NCBI GenBank assembly: GCA_026983955.1
Contig: JALSTB010000164.1
Span: forward strand, 1-32,944
Direction: 5' to 3'
From: Melioribacteraceae bacterium
Lineage (GTDB): Bacteria; Bacteroidota; Ignavibacteria; Ignavibacteriales; Melioribacteraceae
DNA length: 32,944 bases
Below the pieces are notes generated by a model, which worked only from the letters and a program-made list of their open reading frames with translations, had not been told where the DNA came from and did not search any database. Shown here in pieces: positions 17,262 through 24,675 of the stretch (its first letter is position 1; each line of letters opens with the position of its first letter). The position numbers and the translations under genes were made by a program.

Positions 17262-18614
17262 TTGCATAACATAAAAAAACCCGCAAACATTTATACGGCT
17301 TTGTTTCTTACAACCGGAATAGTAATCGAACTTCTCTTTTTGAGTTTTGTTATTTTCCAGAATTCCGAACCGGGTATTGTTTTGTACATGTCCGTTTATG
17401 CTTCCGTTTTTATCTTATTTTTGTTTGCTTACTTTTTAATAAAAAACAAAAAAATCGAGTTTAAGAACAAACTGTTATTAAAAGCCGGAAAAACGTTTAA
17501 CACCGGTGCGGTGCCCCTCGTCATTATTGCATTTGCCATGTTGTACAGGGTTACTTTAATTCCAACCGTTCCCTCAACTTCCGATGACGTTTACAGATAC
17601 ATTTGGGAAGGAAAGATACTGGCGCACGGATTCAATCCGTTTGAAACCGCTCCGGACGACCCGGAACTTAATTTTTTGCATTCCGGACAGCTGCCGGAAA
17701 AAGTAACTTTCCCGCACATGACGTCCATATACCCCACTGTGGCTCAAGCGGTTTTTCTGTTCAACTATTTCGTTGCAGGTGAATCGGATTGGGGAATGAA
17801 ACTTGTTTATTTGCTGTGTGAATTTTTCACATTAATTTTTCTGGTGAAAATTTTCCAATTACGTAATCAAAATCCTTCTTACGTAATTCTTTACGCTTGG
17901 CTTCCGTTGCCCATTATGGAATATTTTATCAATTCCCACATCGATGCAGTTGGTATAATGTTTTTCGTTGTGTTCTTATTCTTAATTCTTTCGGGAAAAT
18001 ATATTCAAGCCGCTTTCTTTTTCAGCTTATCCGTTATAACAAAATTAATTCCCGTAATAACTTCACCTCTGTTAATCAAAAAATTGGGCATAAAAAAGGC
18101 ATCGGTATTTGCCGTAATTTTTATCGTCATTTCGCTTATCCTAATCTATCCGCTTATTCCCGAAAGCCGCCCGCTTAATCAATCGCTTTTTACCTATCTT
18201 CAAAAATGGAGTTTTAACGGTTCGGTATATTCCTTTTTAAACGGGATTTTGGGAGACGGAATTTTATCAAGACAAATTACCGCTTTTCTGTTTGTTGTTA
18301 CTGTGTTGATTATATCGGTCAAATTTTCCGATTTTCTCAAAGCTGTTTATTCGGTGTTTATTGCATTTGTTGTATTTGCCGCAACTTTGTACCCGTGGTA
18401 TTTGGGTTATCTTGCCGCCATCAATCCGTTCTTCGGATTTTATTCGGTTTTATCCCTATTTTTCACAATCAATTTAACCAACTTGTCACCGCTGGCGGAA
18501 GTATGGACGGAATATACTTGGGTTTACATTGTGGAATACGTTCCGTTTTATTTTCTGCTTGCAATAGAATTACTGTTTTTGCTTAACAACAAATCTAAAG
18601 CGAATGAAAAATAA
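17262..18614 (+). CDS. Multi-spanning GT-C-like glycosyltransferase (mannosyltransferase/DUF2029-like)
   Basis: The protein is a polytopic membrane protein with about ten or more hydrophobic segments. After the second or third segment it carries a large extracytoplasmic loop containing TSDDVYRYIWEGKILAHGFNPF. Paired acidic residues following TS at such a loop are typical of GT-C enzymes that use polyprenyl-phosphate sugars. The best match is to the mannosyltransferase/DUF2029 group, but donor and acceptor are unknown. No ATG is available: the TTG at 17262 has an AAGGA ten bases upstream and gives 450 residues, while in-frame TTGs at 17226 and 17199 would extend it to 462 or 471. The last 11 bases overlap the YfcC gene, indicating translational coupling. 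Confidence 0.72.
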   Translation: MHNIKKPANIYTALFLTTGIVIELLFLSFVIFQNSEPGIVLYMSVYASVFILFLFAYFLIKNKKIEFKNKLLLKAGKTFNTGAVPLVIIAFAMLYRVTLIPTVPSTSDDVYRYIWEGKILAHGFNPFETAPDDPELNFLHSGQLPEKVTFPHMTSIYPTVAQAVFLFNYFVAGESDWGMKLVYLLCEFFTLIFLVKIFQLRNQNPSYVILYAWLPLPIMEYFINSHIDAVGIMFFVVFLFLILSGKYIQAAFFFSLSVITKLIPVITSPLLIKKLGIKKASVFAVIFIVISLILIYPLIPESRPLNQSLFTYLQKWSFNGSVYSFLNGILGDGILSRQITAFLFVVTVLIISVKFSDFLKAVYSVFIAFVVFAATLYPWYLGYLAAINPFFGFYSVLSLFFTINLTNLSPLAEVWTEYTWVYIVEYVPFYFLLAIELLFLLNNKSKANEK

Positions 18615-20001
18615 AAAAGCCGGCAGCCCCGATACATTTCTTATAATATTTTCGCTCATCGTTTTGGTTGCCGTTTTTACATGGATTATTCCCTCCGGCG
18701 AATTTGAAAAAAACATTGTTAACGGTAAAGAAGTGATTGTGCCCGGTTCCTATCATAAAGTTGAAAGTAATCCGCAAGGTGTTTTCGACGTTCTAACCGC
18801 GCCGGTAAAAGGAATCGTAAAAGCCGCATTAATTATCGGTTTCGTTTTAATTGTGGGCGGAGCGTTTTCCGTCTTTCAAAAAACCGGGGCAATTACCGCC
18901 GGAATATCGGCAGTTGTAAAAGCGCACGAAAAGCACAGAACGGTCAGAATATTTCTGATTCCGATTTTTATGACTTTGTTTTCATTGGGCGGAGCAATTT
19001 TCGGAATGAGCGAAGAAGTAATTCCATTTATTCTGATATTTGTTCCCATGGCGTTGATGCTCGGCTACGATTCAATTACCGGAGTTGCAATTCCTTTCGT
19101 TGGCGCCGGAGTGGGATTTGCCGGAGCTTTTTTGAATCCGTTTACGGTCGGTATTGCACAAGGAATTGCCGGTCTGCCTCTTTTTTCCGGTTTACCTTAC
19201 AGAATACTGATTTGGTTTACGGTAACTGCCGTGGCAATATTCTTCGTTATGCGGTACGCTGCTAAAATTAAGGCAAAGCCGGAATTAAGTCCGGTTTACC
19301 ACGCCGATAAAGAAAAACATTCGGTTTTGGACAGAAATAAAATCGACAGTTTTGAAAGTCTGGACTTATCCCACAAATTAGTGTTGCTTACGTTTTTGGC
19401 GGGACTGTTAATTTTGGTAATTGGCGTTTTGAAATACGGTTGGTACATTGAAGAGATAAGCGGGTTGTTTTTAGCCATGGGTGTTGCGGTTGGTGTTTTG
19501 GGAAAACTGAAAACCAATGAGATTACCGGAGCATTTGTAAGCGGAGCGAAAGATTTGGTTGCAACCGCTTTGATAATTGGTTTGGCAAGAGCAATTTTGG
19601 TAATTGCCGAAGACGGAAAAATTATCGGAACGGTTTTGTTTTACTTATCGGAACCGGTGAAAGATTTTCATCCGGTAATTTCGGCACAGGTTATGTTTGT
19701 TGTTCAAACGGCAATAAACTTTTTCGTTCCGTCCGGAAGCGGACAAGCCGCACTTACAATGCCTGTTATGGCGCCACTTAGCGATTTGGTCGGTGTTTCG
19801 AGACAGACTGCCGTGCTGGCTTTTCAACTTGGCGACGGTTTTACGAATTTGATTATTCCCACTTCCGCTGTAACAATGGGAATTTTAACTCTTGCTAAAA
19901 TCCCATGGCCCGTTTGGGCAAAGTGGATTTTACCACTACAAATTATTTTGTTTTTACTCGGTTTGCTTATGTTAATTCCACCCTTTTTTATAGGTTGGTA
20001 A
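18604..20001 (+). CDS. YfcC/DcuC-family carrier, probably for amino acids or C4-dicarboxylates
   Basis: The 465-residue polytopic membrane protein has about twelve hydrophobic segments. It opens with DTFLIIFSLIVLVAVFTWIIPSGEFE, the hallmark start of YfcC/ArcD-like members of the C4-dicarboxylate anaerobic carrier superfamily. Conserved glycine-rich hairpins include FSLGGAIFGMSEEVIPF and FVPSGSGQAALTMPVMAPLSDLVGVSRQ. Members are annotated as short-chain or amino-acid/peptide permeases and arginine/ornithine exchangers; the substrate cannot be read from sequence. The ATG at 18604 lies inside the end of the upstream gene. It is followed, four bases after its stop, by the convergent aldo/keto reductase. 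Confidence 0.85.
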   Translation: MKNKKAGSPDTFLIIFSLIVLVAVFTWIIPSGEFEKNIVNGKEVIVPGSYHKVESNPQGVFDVLTAPVKGIVKAALIIGFVLIVGGAFSVFQKTGAITAGISAVVKAHEKHRTVRIFLIPIFMTLFSLGGAIFGMSEEVIPFILIFVPMALMLGYDSITGVAIPFVGAGVGFAGAFLNPFTVGIAQGIAGLPLFSGLPYRILIWFTVTAVAIFFVMRYAAKIKAKPELSPVYHADKEKHSVLDRNKIDSFESLDLSHKLVLLTFLAGLLILVIGVLKYGWYIEEISGLFLAMGVAVGVLGKLKTNEITGAFVSGAKDLVATALIIGLARAILVIAEDGKIIGTVLFYLSEPVKDFHPVISAQVMFVVQTAINFFVPSGSGQAALTMPVMAPLSDLVGVSRQTAVLAFQLGDGFTNLIIPTSAVTMGILTLAKIPWPVWAKWILPLQIILFLLGLLMLIPPFFIGW

Positions 20002-20005
20002 ATTA

Positions 20006-20977
20006 TCAACCGGAAAAAACAGATTTAACAAACTCGAATTCATCACCGGTTAACGGTTTATCGGCAGCACTTAAATTTATTTTTACTTGTTTTAAGTTCC
20101 GGAAACCCGGGATTACCGAACCGACAACGGAATAATGTAATAAATATTGCAAAGCGACACGGGCTAAATCTTCCGCAGTGTTACCGAATTTTTCTTTCAG
20201 TTTATTTAATCTGGGTTCCAGCCATGCCAAATACTCCGGTTTAAATTTTTCGGAACGTGAACGGTGGTCTCCGTTTTCAAACTTCGGCGGATTTTCTTTT
20301 TTATATTTATCGAGCAATAAACCTTGTGCAAGCGGACTGAACGCCACGAAGGACATTTGTTCTTCTTCCAATAACTTCCTTACCGGTGTGCCTTCTGCAA
20401 TGTAGTGATCGTCAATAGCATTTGCCGAACTTTGAAGAACATCGGGTTTAACTTTGGGCACTAACTTAACGAAATCTTCGTTTGAATAAGCCGATTGACC
20501 GATGAGCCGGATTTTTCCTTCTTCTTTTAGTCTGTACATTACTTCAACGGCGTCGTCAAGATATTCATCGTTTTCACCGAAGTATCCGTGATGGAAATAA
20601 TAAAGATCTATGTAATCACGGTTCAAGTTTTTAAGAGATTGCTCGCATTGATGCCGAATATGCAAAGGATCATAGGCATGTGCCGCCGTTCCCTTAAACC
20701 AGCCGACTTTCGTAGCGATAATAAAATTATTGGTTCTGTTGCCTAAAATTCTTGCCAACATCCGCTCCGCCCTGCCGTTTCCGTAAACATCGGCATTATC
20801 GAAATGATTTACCCCTTGATCAATTGCATAATTAATCGCTTCGGCTACTTCGTTTTCGTCAACGTCAGCCCAACCAATCGAAACGCCGTTTTGCCAATTC
20901 AATCCGCCCATCGTCCAGCAACCCAAACCGATTTCGGAAACTTCTATATCGCTTTTCCCCAATTTTCTGTATTTCAT
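20006..20977 (-). CDS. Aldo/keto reductase
   Basis: This is an NADPH-dependent oxidoreductase with a TIM-barrel fold, 323 residues. The catalytic tetrad is visible: D60 and Y65 in FDNADVYGNGRAE, K90 in IATKVGW, and H129 in DLYYFHHGYF. The C-terminal cofactor region includes GSVIPGFRNLKQVKINLSA. It resembles the YdhF/general stress-type AKRs that take small aldehydes, but the substrate is unassigned. The ATG at 20977 is preceded on the minus strand by GAGGG. It converges with the YfcC gene; the short GGTTG/CAACC repeat across the junction is too weak to call a terminator. Confidence 0.92.
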   Translation of the reverse strand: MKYRKLGKSDIEVSEIGLGCWTMGGLNWQNGVSIGWADVDENEVAEAINYAIDQGVNHFDNADVYGNGRAERMLARILGNRTNNFIIATKVGWFKGTAAHAYDPLHIRHQCEQSLKNLNRDYIDLYYFHHGYFGENDEYLDDAVEVMYRLKEEGKIRLIGQSAYSNEDFVKLVPKVKPDVLQSSANAIDDHYIAEGTPVRKLLEEEQMSFVAFSPLAQGLLLDKYKKENPPKFENGDHRSRSEKFKPEYLAWLEPRLNKLKEKFGNTAEDLARVALQYLLHYSVVGSVIPGFRNLKQVKINLSAADKPLTGDEFEFVKSVFSG

Positions 20978-21190
20978 TTTTTCCCTCTTAATTTTTCGTT
21001 TTTCAATACCGATAATAAATTAACGATTTTTTTAGACATACTTTTAAAAGAATTATTATTTTAAATTAAATTATTATACTTGCTTACCGATTATTTAATC
21101 ATTTAATTTGGTGTAATAATTTTACAAATTATTGTTAAACAAAAATAAAATTTTACGATAATAGAAGTAAACTAAAACAGGTTTTGAAAA

Positions 21191-21595
21191 ATGAGCGACG
21201 CGGTACAAAACAAACCCAAACTTTTAATCGTTGAAGACGATTACGAAAATCAAAAATTTTTACAAATATTTTTAAAAAGAAAATTCGATTTGGAAATTTG
21301 CGATTCCGCCGAAACTTTTTACGAAAAACTTGATCAACATAAATTCGACATTATTTTGATGGATATTTCACTTCGCGGGAAAAAGGATGGTTTGCAACTC
21401 ACCCGTGAAATCCGCGAAATGGAAGAATATAAAAATCTGCCTGTAGTAGGGCTATCCGCACATGCTTTTCAACGTGATAAAGACAATGCGTACAAAGCCG
21501 GAGTGGATGTATTTTTAACCAAACCGGTTCAAAACGATGTGTTGATGGATACATTGGTAAGAACTTTGGAAGAAAAATCCGGCATTAAAGCATAA
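21191..21595 (+). CDS. Receiver-only (CheY-like) response regulator
   Basis: The 134-residue protein is a lone receiver domain: the acidic pair sits in LLIVEDDYEN, the phospho-acceptor aspartate in IILMDISLRGKKDG, and the conserved S/T and lysine in VVGLSAHAF and FLTKPV. There is no output domain. The sequence resembles the receiver domains of hybrid kinases, so it may belong to a phosphorelay whose kinase is elsewhere. No kinase is adjacent; the nearest candidates in the window are more than 9 kb away. The 213-base gap upstream, shared with the divergent aldo/keto reductase, is AT-rich and holds no gene. A terminator-like hairpin follows. Confidence 0.92.
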   Translation: MSDAVQNKPKLLIVEDDYENQKFLQIFLKRKFDLEICDSAETFYEKLDQHKFDIILMDISLRGKKDGLQLTREIREMEEYKNLPVVGLSAHAFQRDKDNAYKAGVDVFLTKPVQNDVLMDTLVRTLEEKSGIKA

Positions 21596-21611
21596 TTTAA
21601 CCTCACAAATC

Positions 21612-21638
21612 GCATTATTTCACGTAATGCCGCTTTTT
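21612..21638 (+). terminator. Possible intrinsic terminator after the receiver gene
   Basis: GCATTA and TAATGC form a 6-base stem around TTTCACG, followed by CGCTTTTT. It lies 17 bases after the receiver stop. The stem is short, so the call is moderate. Confidence 0.42.
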
Positions 21639-21704
21639 GGTATTATCATTTCCTTTTCATTTTAGCTAATTTAAAACCGTTAAAAAATAATTTTCGGTTG
21701 AATT

Positions 21705-22208
21705 ATGAAACATCGTGTTGTGGAAAAACAAAACAATTCCAAAATGTGTTTTGTCTGCGGTATCAATAACAAATTCGGTTTGAAAGCCTCTTTTTACGAA
21801 ATGGATAACGGTGAACTGGTTGCCATTTTTATTCCGGATGAATATCACCAAAGTTATCCGGGAAGATTGCACGGCGGAATTGCATCGACTATTCTGGACG
21901 AAACAATAGGAAGGGCAATGCTGATAAAAGATAAAAACATTTGGGGCGTTACGCTGGATTTGAACTTAAAATTCAGAAAACCCATTCCGTTGAATCAAGA
22001 GCTAAAAGTAGTGGCAAGGATAACAAACGAAACTTCCCGCATGTTCGAAGGAACGGGGGAAATCATTCTGGAAGACGGCAAAGTGGCTGTTACGGCATAC
22101 GGTAAATATTTGAAATTACCAATCGACAAAATCACCGACATGGAATTTACCGATGAGGAATGGTTTAAGATTGAAAACGAAAACGATCCGGAGGATATTG
22201 AATATTAA
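21705..22208 (+). CDS. PaaI-type hotdog-fold thioesterase
   Basis: The 167-residue protein has the single hotdog domain of acyl-CoA thioesterases. An N-terminal CFVCGINNKFGL segment is typical of the PaaI/4HBT-like subgroup that begins with a Cys-x-x-Cys-G pattern. The core helix is YPGRLHGGIASTILDETIGRA, with the HGG turn near the active site, and the domain closes with a LNLKFRKPIP strand. The expected reaction is hydrolysis of an acyl-CoA thioester; the acyl group is unknown. It is monocistronic, bounded by the hairpin at 21612-21638 and a 390-base intergenic gap. Confidence 0.87.
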   Translation: MKHRVVEKQNNSKMCFVCGINNKFGLKASFYEMDNGELVAIFIPDEYHQSYPGRLHGGIASTILDETIGRAMLIKDKNIWGVTLDLNLKFRKPIPLNQELKVVARITNETSRMFEGTGEIILEDGKVAVTAYGKYLKLPIDKITDMEFTDEEWFKIENENDPEDIEY

Positions 22209-22304
22209 AATATATTAATTTTAATTGTTCTTGCGGAACGACAAAAAAATTCATTACCGGAAATTTTTAATTTAATTAACTCAAGTTCACCGCTGAATTT
22301 TATA

Positions 22305-22422
22305 AACCGTTAAAACGGTTGTTATTTTTTAGTTTTGCTTATTAACCCACGACTTAAGTAGTGGGTTGACAATACCAGAAACCTTAATTTTACACCATTT
22401 CAACGGTATTTAATTAAATGGT
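22305..22422. repeat. Cluster of REP-like palindromes
   Basis: Three palindromes lie within 118 bases. The first, at 22305-22320, is perfect: AACCGTT, two bases, AACGGTT. The second, at 22344-22367, spans 24 bases with AACCCAC and GTGGGTT arms around an ACTTAAGT core and one mismatched pair. The third, at 22394-22407, has ACCATT and AACGGT arms with one mismatch; its left arm can alternatively pair with AAATGGT at 22416-22422. Clusters of such short palindromes in intergenic space are typical of REP/BIME-type repeats mobilised by RAYT transposases. No transposase is present in this window. Confidence 0.5.
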
Positions 22423-22491
22423 CAACTTGGGTTAATTAAACTAACCTTGCATTCATAAATTACAACTCAATTCCTTTCGCTACCGGTTAAA

Positions 22492-22513
22492 AAATATCAT
22501 TAAATGATATGAC
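22492..22513. promoter_or_regulatory. Palindromic element upstream of the AAA-M41 gene, copy A
   Basis: The core is a perfect 17-base palindrome, ATATCATT-A-AATGATAT (22494-22510), followed by GAC. The whole 22-base stretch recurs at 29312-29333 with a single mismatch. It lies 88 bases before the TTG start of the AAA-M41 gene. An operator is the simplest reading; the identity of the binding protein is not shown. Confidence 0.5.
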
Positions 22514-22591
22514 ATTAATATGAAATTTTCTTATTTATGCACACTGATTTTTCCTTCTGTTCTTTCATTTATTACTAACCACAAACAACAC

Positions 22592-22596
22592 GGAGG
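22592..22596 (+). promoter_or_regulatory. Shine-Dalgarno fixing the TTG start of the AAA-M41 gene
   Basis: GGAGG is five bases before the TTG at 22602. No in-frame ATG occurs near the N-terminal end, and the AAA+ module begins soon after, so the TTG is the start. Confidence 0.8.
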
Positions 22597-22601
22597 TTTG
22601 A

Positions 22602-24623
22602 TTGACTGCAAAAAACTATCCCACCGCAGAAGATTTCTTCAAAAAAAACGAAACATTAAACAAGGCAAAAACAATATTAAAAAAAGAATTTTTCGGGATT
22701 GACGAAATAATCGACCGGCTCGTCAATTCAATATCGGCATGGTACCTTTTCCCCCATTTACAAATGCGGCCCAGGATTATAAACTTATGGGGATTAACCG
22801 GTGTGGGCAAAACTTCCCTTCTACGCCGGTTGATTGAACTTATCGGGAAAAGCAACGATTGTTTGTTGTTCGAGATGGGCGAACCGAGAGGCGGCGGCAT
22901 TTTGTCATTTTACGATCAAATCACCAGCATACAACTGGGTGCCGTCAACCGTCCCGTTATTTACATTTTCGATGAATTTCAATTTGCAAAAACAATCGAT
23001 CATGACGGACATGAAATAACACATAACAGCAGCCGCATTATTTGGGAAATTTTAGGCAACGGCTTCTTCTATCTGTGGGATTATAAAAAACTTGAGATTA
23101 TTGAAGATTTATATATGAAATTCAAAGTTGCAATTTCCAAAGGTGTTAAAGCCGATAAAGGCTTAATTGTTAAAGGTGAGAACATCTATCAAAGGGTTTT
23201 TTCGGAAGATATTATCTATTCCGACAAAAAGGGTTCACCTAAATATTTTTACCCCGAGGAATATCTGAGCGATTTATTCAATCTGGTTAAAGATAAATTT
23301 AAAAACTCACTTGATTTACACAATTTACTTTTGACTTTTAACGAAACGGAAACATTGGACTATTTGAAAAAAGTTTTGCGCGAACATAATCCGCAAATTA
23401 AAGTCGATTGCACCAACGCACTTATTTTCATTGTTGGAAATTTGGATGAAGCATATCTGATTAACGATAATTTTAATCCCGATGTTTCTGCAGACGAGTT
23501 TTATAAATTTTCAAAAAAAATAAATATTTTAACAATTAAAGATGCATTACTTAAAAGATTCCGAAGTGAACAAATTGCAAGATTGGGAAACACGCATCTG
23601 ATTTATCCTTCACTTAACACCGGCGCTTATAAAAACATTATTAATGCCGAGCTTGACAAAATTGCCGCCAAGTATTCCGTAAATTTCGGAATTAAATTAA
23701 CCTTCGATGAATCATTGCGCGACTTGATTTACCGCGAGGGAGTTATTCCAACACTCGGGGCACGGCAAGTTTTTTCAACTATAGAAAATATTATTACTTC
23801 TAACATACCATCGATTTATTACGAACAAAAATTAAACAGATTACACGTGGATAAGTTTAATTTATCGACTGATAAAAATTTTCTTATTGTGGATTTTATA
23901 GAAGATAACAGAACTGTTCATACGTTAAAAATAAAACTGCACCTTTCCGTTGAAAATTTACGCAAAGCGGAAAACAACGACAGAACCGCCGTGGTATCCG
24001 TACACGAAAGCGGGCATGCGATTACAAGTGCGTTGCTTCTGAACAAAATTCCACAAAAAATACTTGCGTTTGCAGCCGTACCCGACACGGAAGGGATGAC
24101 CGTATTTGAATGGGACGACGAGCTCATCCCGCGCAATTCCGTAGTAAAAAGATTGGCCGTTTACCTTGCGGGTTACGCCGCCGAAAAAATTGTTTTCGGA
24201 GAAGATTTTGTTACAACCGGTTCGGGTAGCGATTTGCTCAAAGCAACAAGATTCGCATCACAAATGTTCAAAAGATACGGCTTGGGCTCAATCCAAGCTT
24301 ATTTTGAAAACGAACATACAGGGGAAACTCTCACCCTTTTCGATAACGATTACAGATTAAATTCTGAAATACGGAAATTACTTGGCGACGCCATGCAGCT
24401 TGCGGAAAAAACTTTATCCGAAAACAAATCTCTTCTTTTGCACACTGCCGATTCATTAAGAAAAAACGGATTCGTAAAAAAAGAAAATTTTATCCGGTTG
24501 CTGAACGAATACTCCGCATACACTTTTGATGAAAATTTACTTTATAAAAAATCCGCCACGGGTTATTATTCATCTATGCTCGATGAACAGCTGAGCTCCG
24601 AAAAATTAAAATTGGCAAATTAA
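22602..24623 (+). CDS. Clp-type AAA+ ATPase fused to an FtsH-type M41 metallopeptidase
   Basis: The 673-residue protein joins two modules that normally occur in different protease families. Residues 1-450 form an AAA+ module of the Clp/Hsp100 (ClpB D2-like) kind: Walker A GLTGVGKT (64-71), Walker B VIYIFDEF (119-126), sensor 1 IFIVGN (275-280), arginine-finger-like LLKRFRSEQIARLG (317-330) and sensor 2 LGAR (385-388). Between Walker B and sensor 1 lies an insertion of roughly 100 residues beyond the Clp norm. Residues 462-640 form an M41 peptidase: zinc motif HESGH (468-472), AGYAAEKIVFGE and third ligand D544 in TTGSGSD. There is no transmembrane segment, unlike FtsH, so a soluble hexameric ATP-dependent protease is expected. 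It leads a probable operon with sbcD and sbcC. Confidence 0.85.
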   Translation: MTAKNYPTAEDFFKKNETLNKAKTILKKEFFGIDEIIDRLVNSISAWYLFPHLQMRPRIINLWGLTGVGKTSLLRRLIELIGKSNDCLLFEMGEPRGGGILSFYDQITSIQLGAVNRPVIYIFDEFQFAKTIDHDGHEITHNSSRIIWEILGNGFFYLWDYKKLEIIEDLYMKFKVAISKGVKADKGLIVKGENIYQRVFSEDIIYSDKKGSPKYFYPEEYLSDLFNLVKDKFKNSLDLHNLLLTFNETETLDYLKKVLREHNPQIKVDCTNALIFIVGNLDEAYLINDNFNPDVSADEFYKFSKKINILTIKDALLKRFRSEQIARLGNTHLIYPSLNTGAYKNIINAELDKIAAKYSVNFGIKLTFDESLRDLIYREGVIPTLGARQVFSTIENIITSNIPSIYYEQKLNRLHVDKFNLSTDKNFLIVDFIEDNRTVHTLKIKLHLSVENLRKAENNDRTAVVSVHESGHAITSALLLNKIPQKILAFAAVPDTEGMTVFEWDDELIPRNSVVKRLAVYLAGYAAEKIVFGEDFVTTGSGSDLLKATRFASQMFKRYGLGSIQAYFENEHTGETLTLFDNDYRLNSEIRKLLGDAMQLAEKTLSENKSLLLHTADSLRKNGFVKKENFIRLLNEYSAYTFDENLLYKKSATGYYSSMLDEQLSSEKLKLAN

Positions 24624-24675
24624 ATATTCTTTAATGTTATATTTTTAATAATTTAAAAAATGGGAAGAAATCAAC

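Larger units (their letters stand above)
22209..22601. other. Long non-coding intergenic gap before the AAA-M41 gene
   Basis: This AT-rich stretch of about 390 bases has no convincing ORF. It holds a GTTCTTGCGGAAC hairpin-like element (22227-22239), three REP-like palindromes (22305-22422), a weak GGTTA/TAACC repeat (22430-22446) and a 17-base perfect palindrome (22494-22510). The GGAGG site for the next gene lies at its end. The promoter of the AAA-M41 gene must lie here, but no clear -7/-33 pair could be picked. Confidence 0.6.

Noticed and set aside
19991-20012. GGTTG/CAACC repeat at the YfcC/aldo-keto reductase junction as a bidirectional terminator
   Set aside because: The stem is only five bases with a nine-base AT loop and no T-run, too weak to call.
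22209-22601. CRISPR array or tRNA in the longest intergenic gap
   Set aside because: The palindromes differ from one another and have no regular repeat-spacer spacing. No cloverleaf could be built.
22520-22702. 60-codon ORF that might be a leader peptide before the AAA-M41 gene
   Set aside because: It overlaps the first 100 bases of the AAA-M41 gene, has no Shine-Dalgarno, and turns into a lysine-rich shadow of that gene's reading frame.
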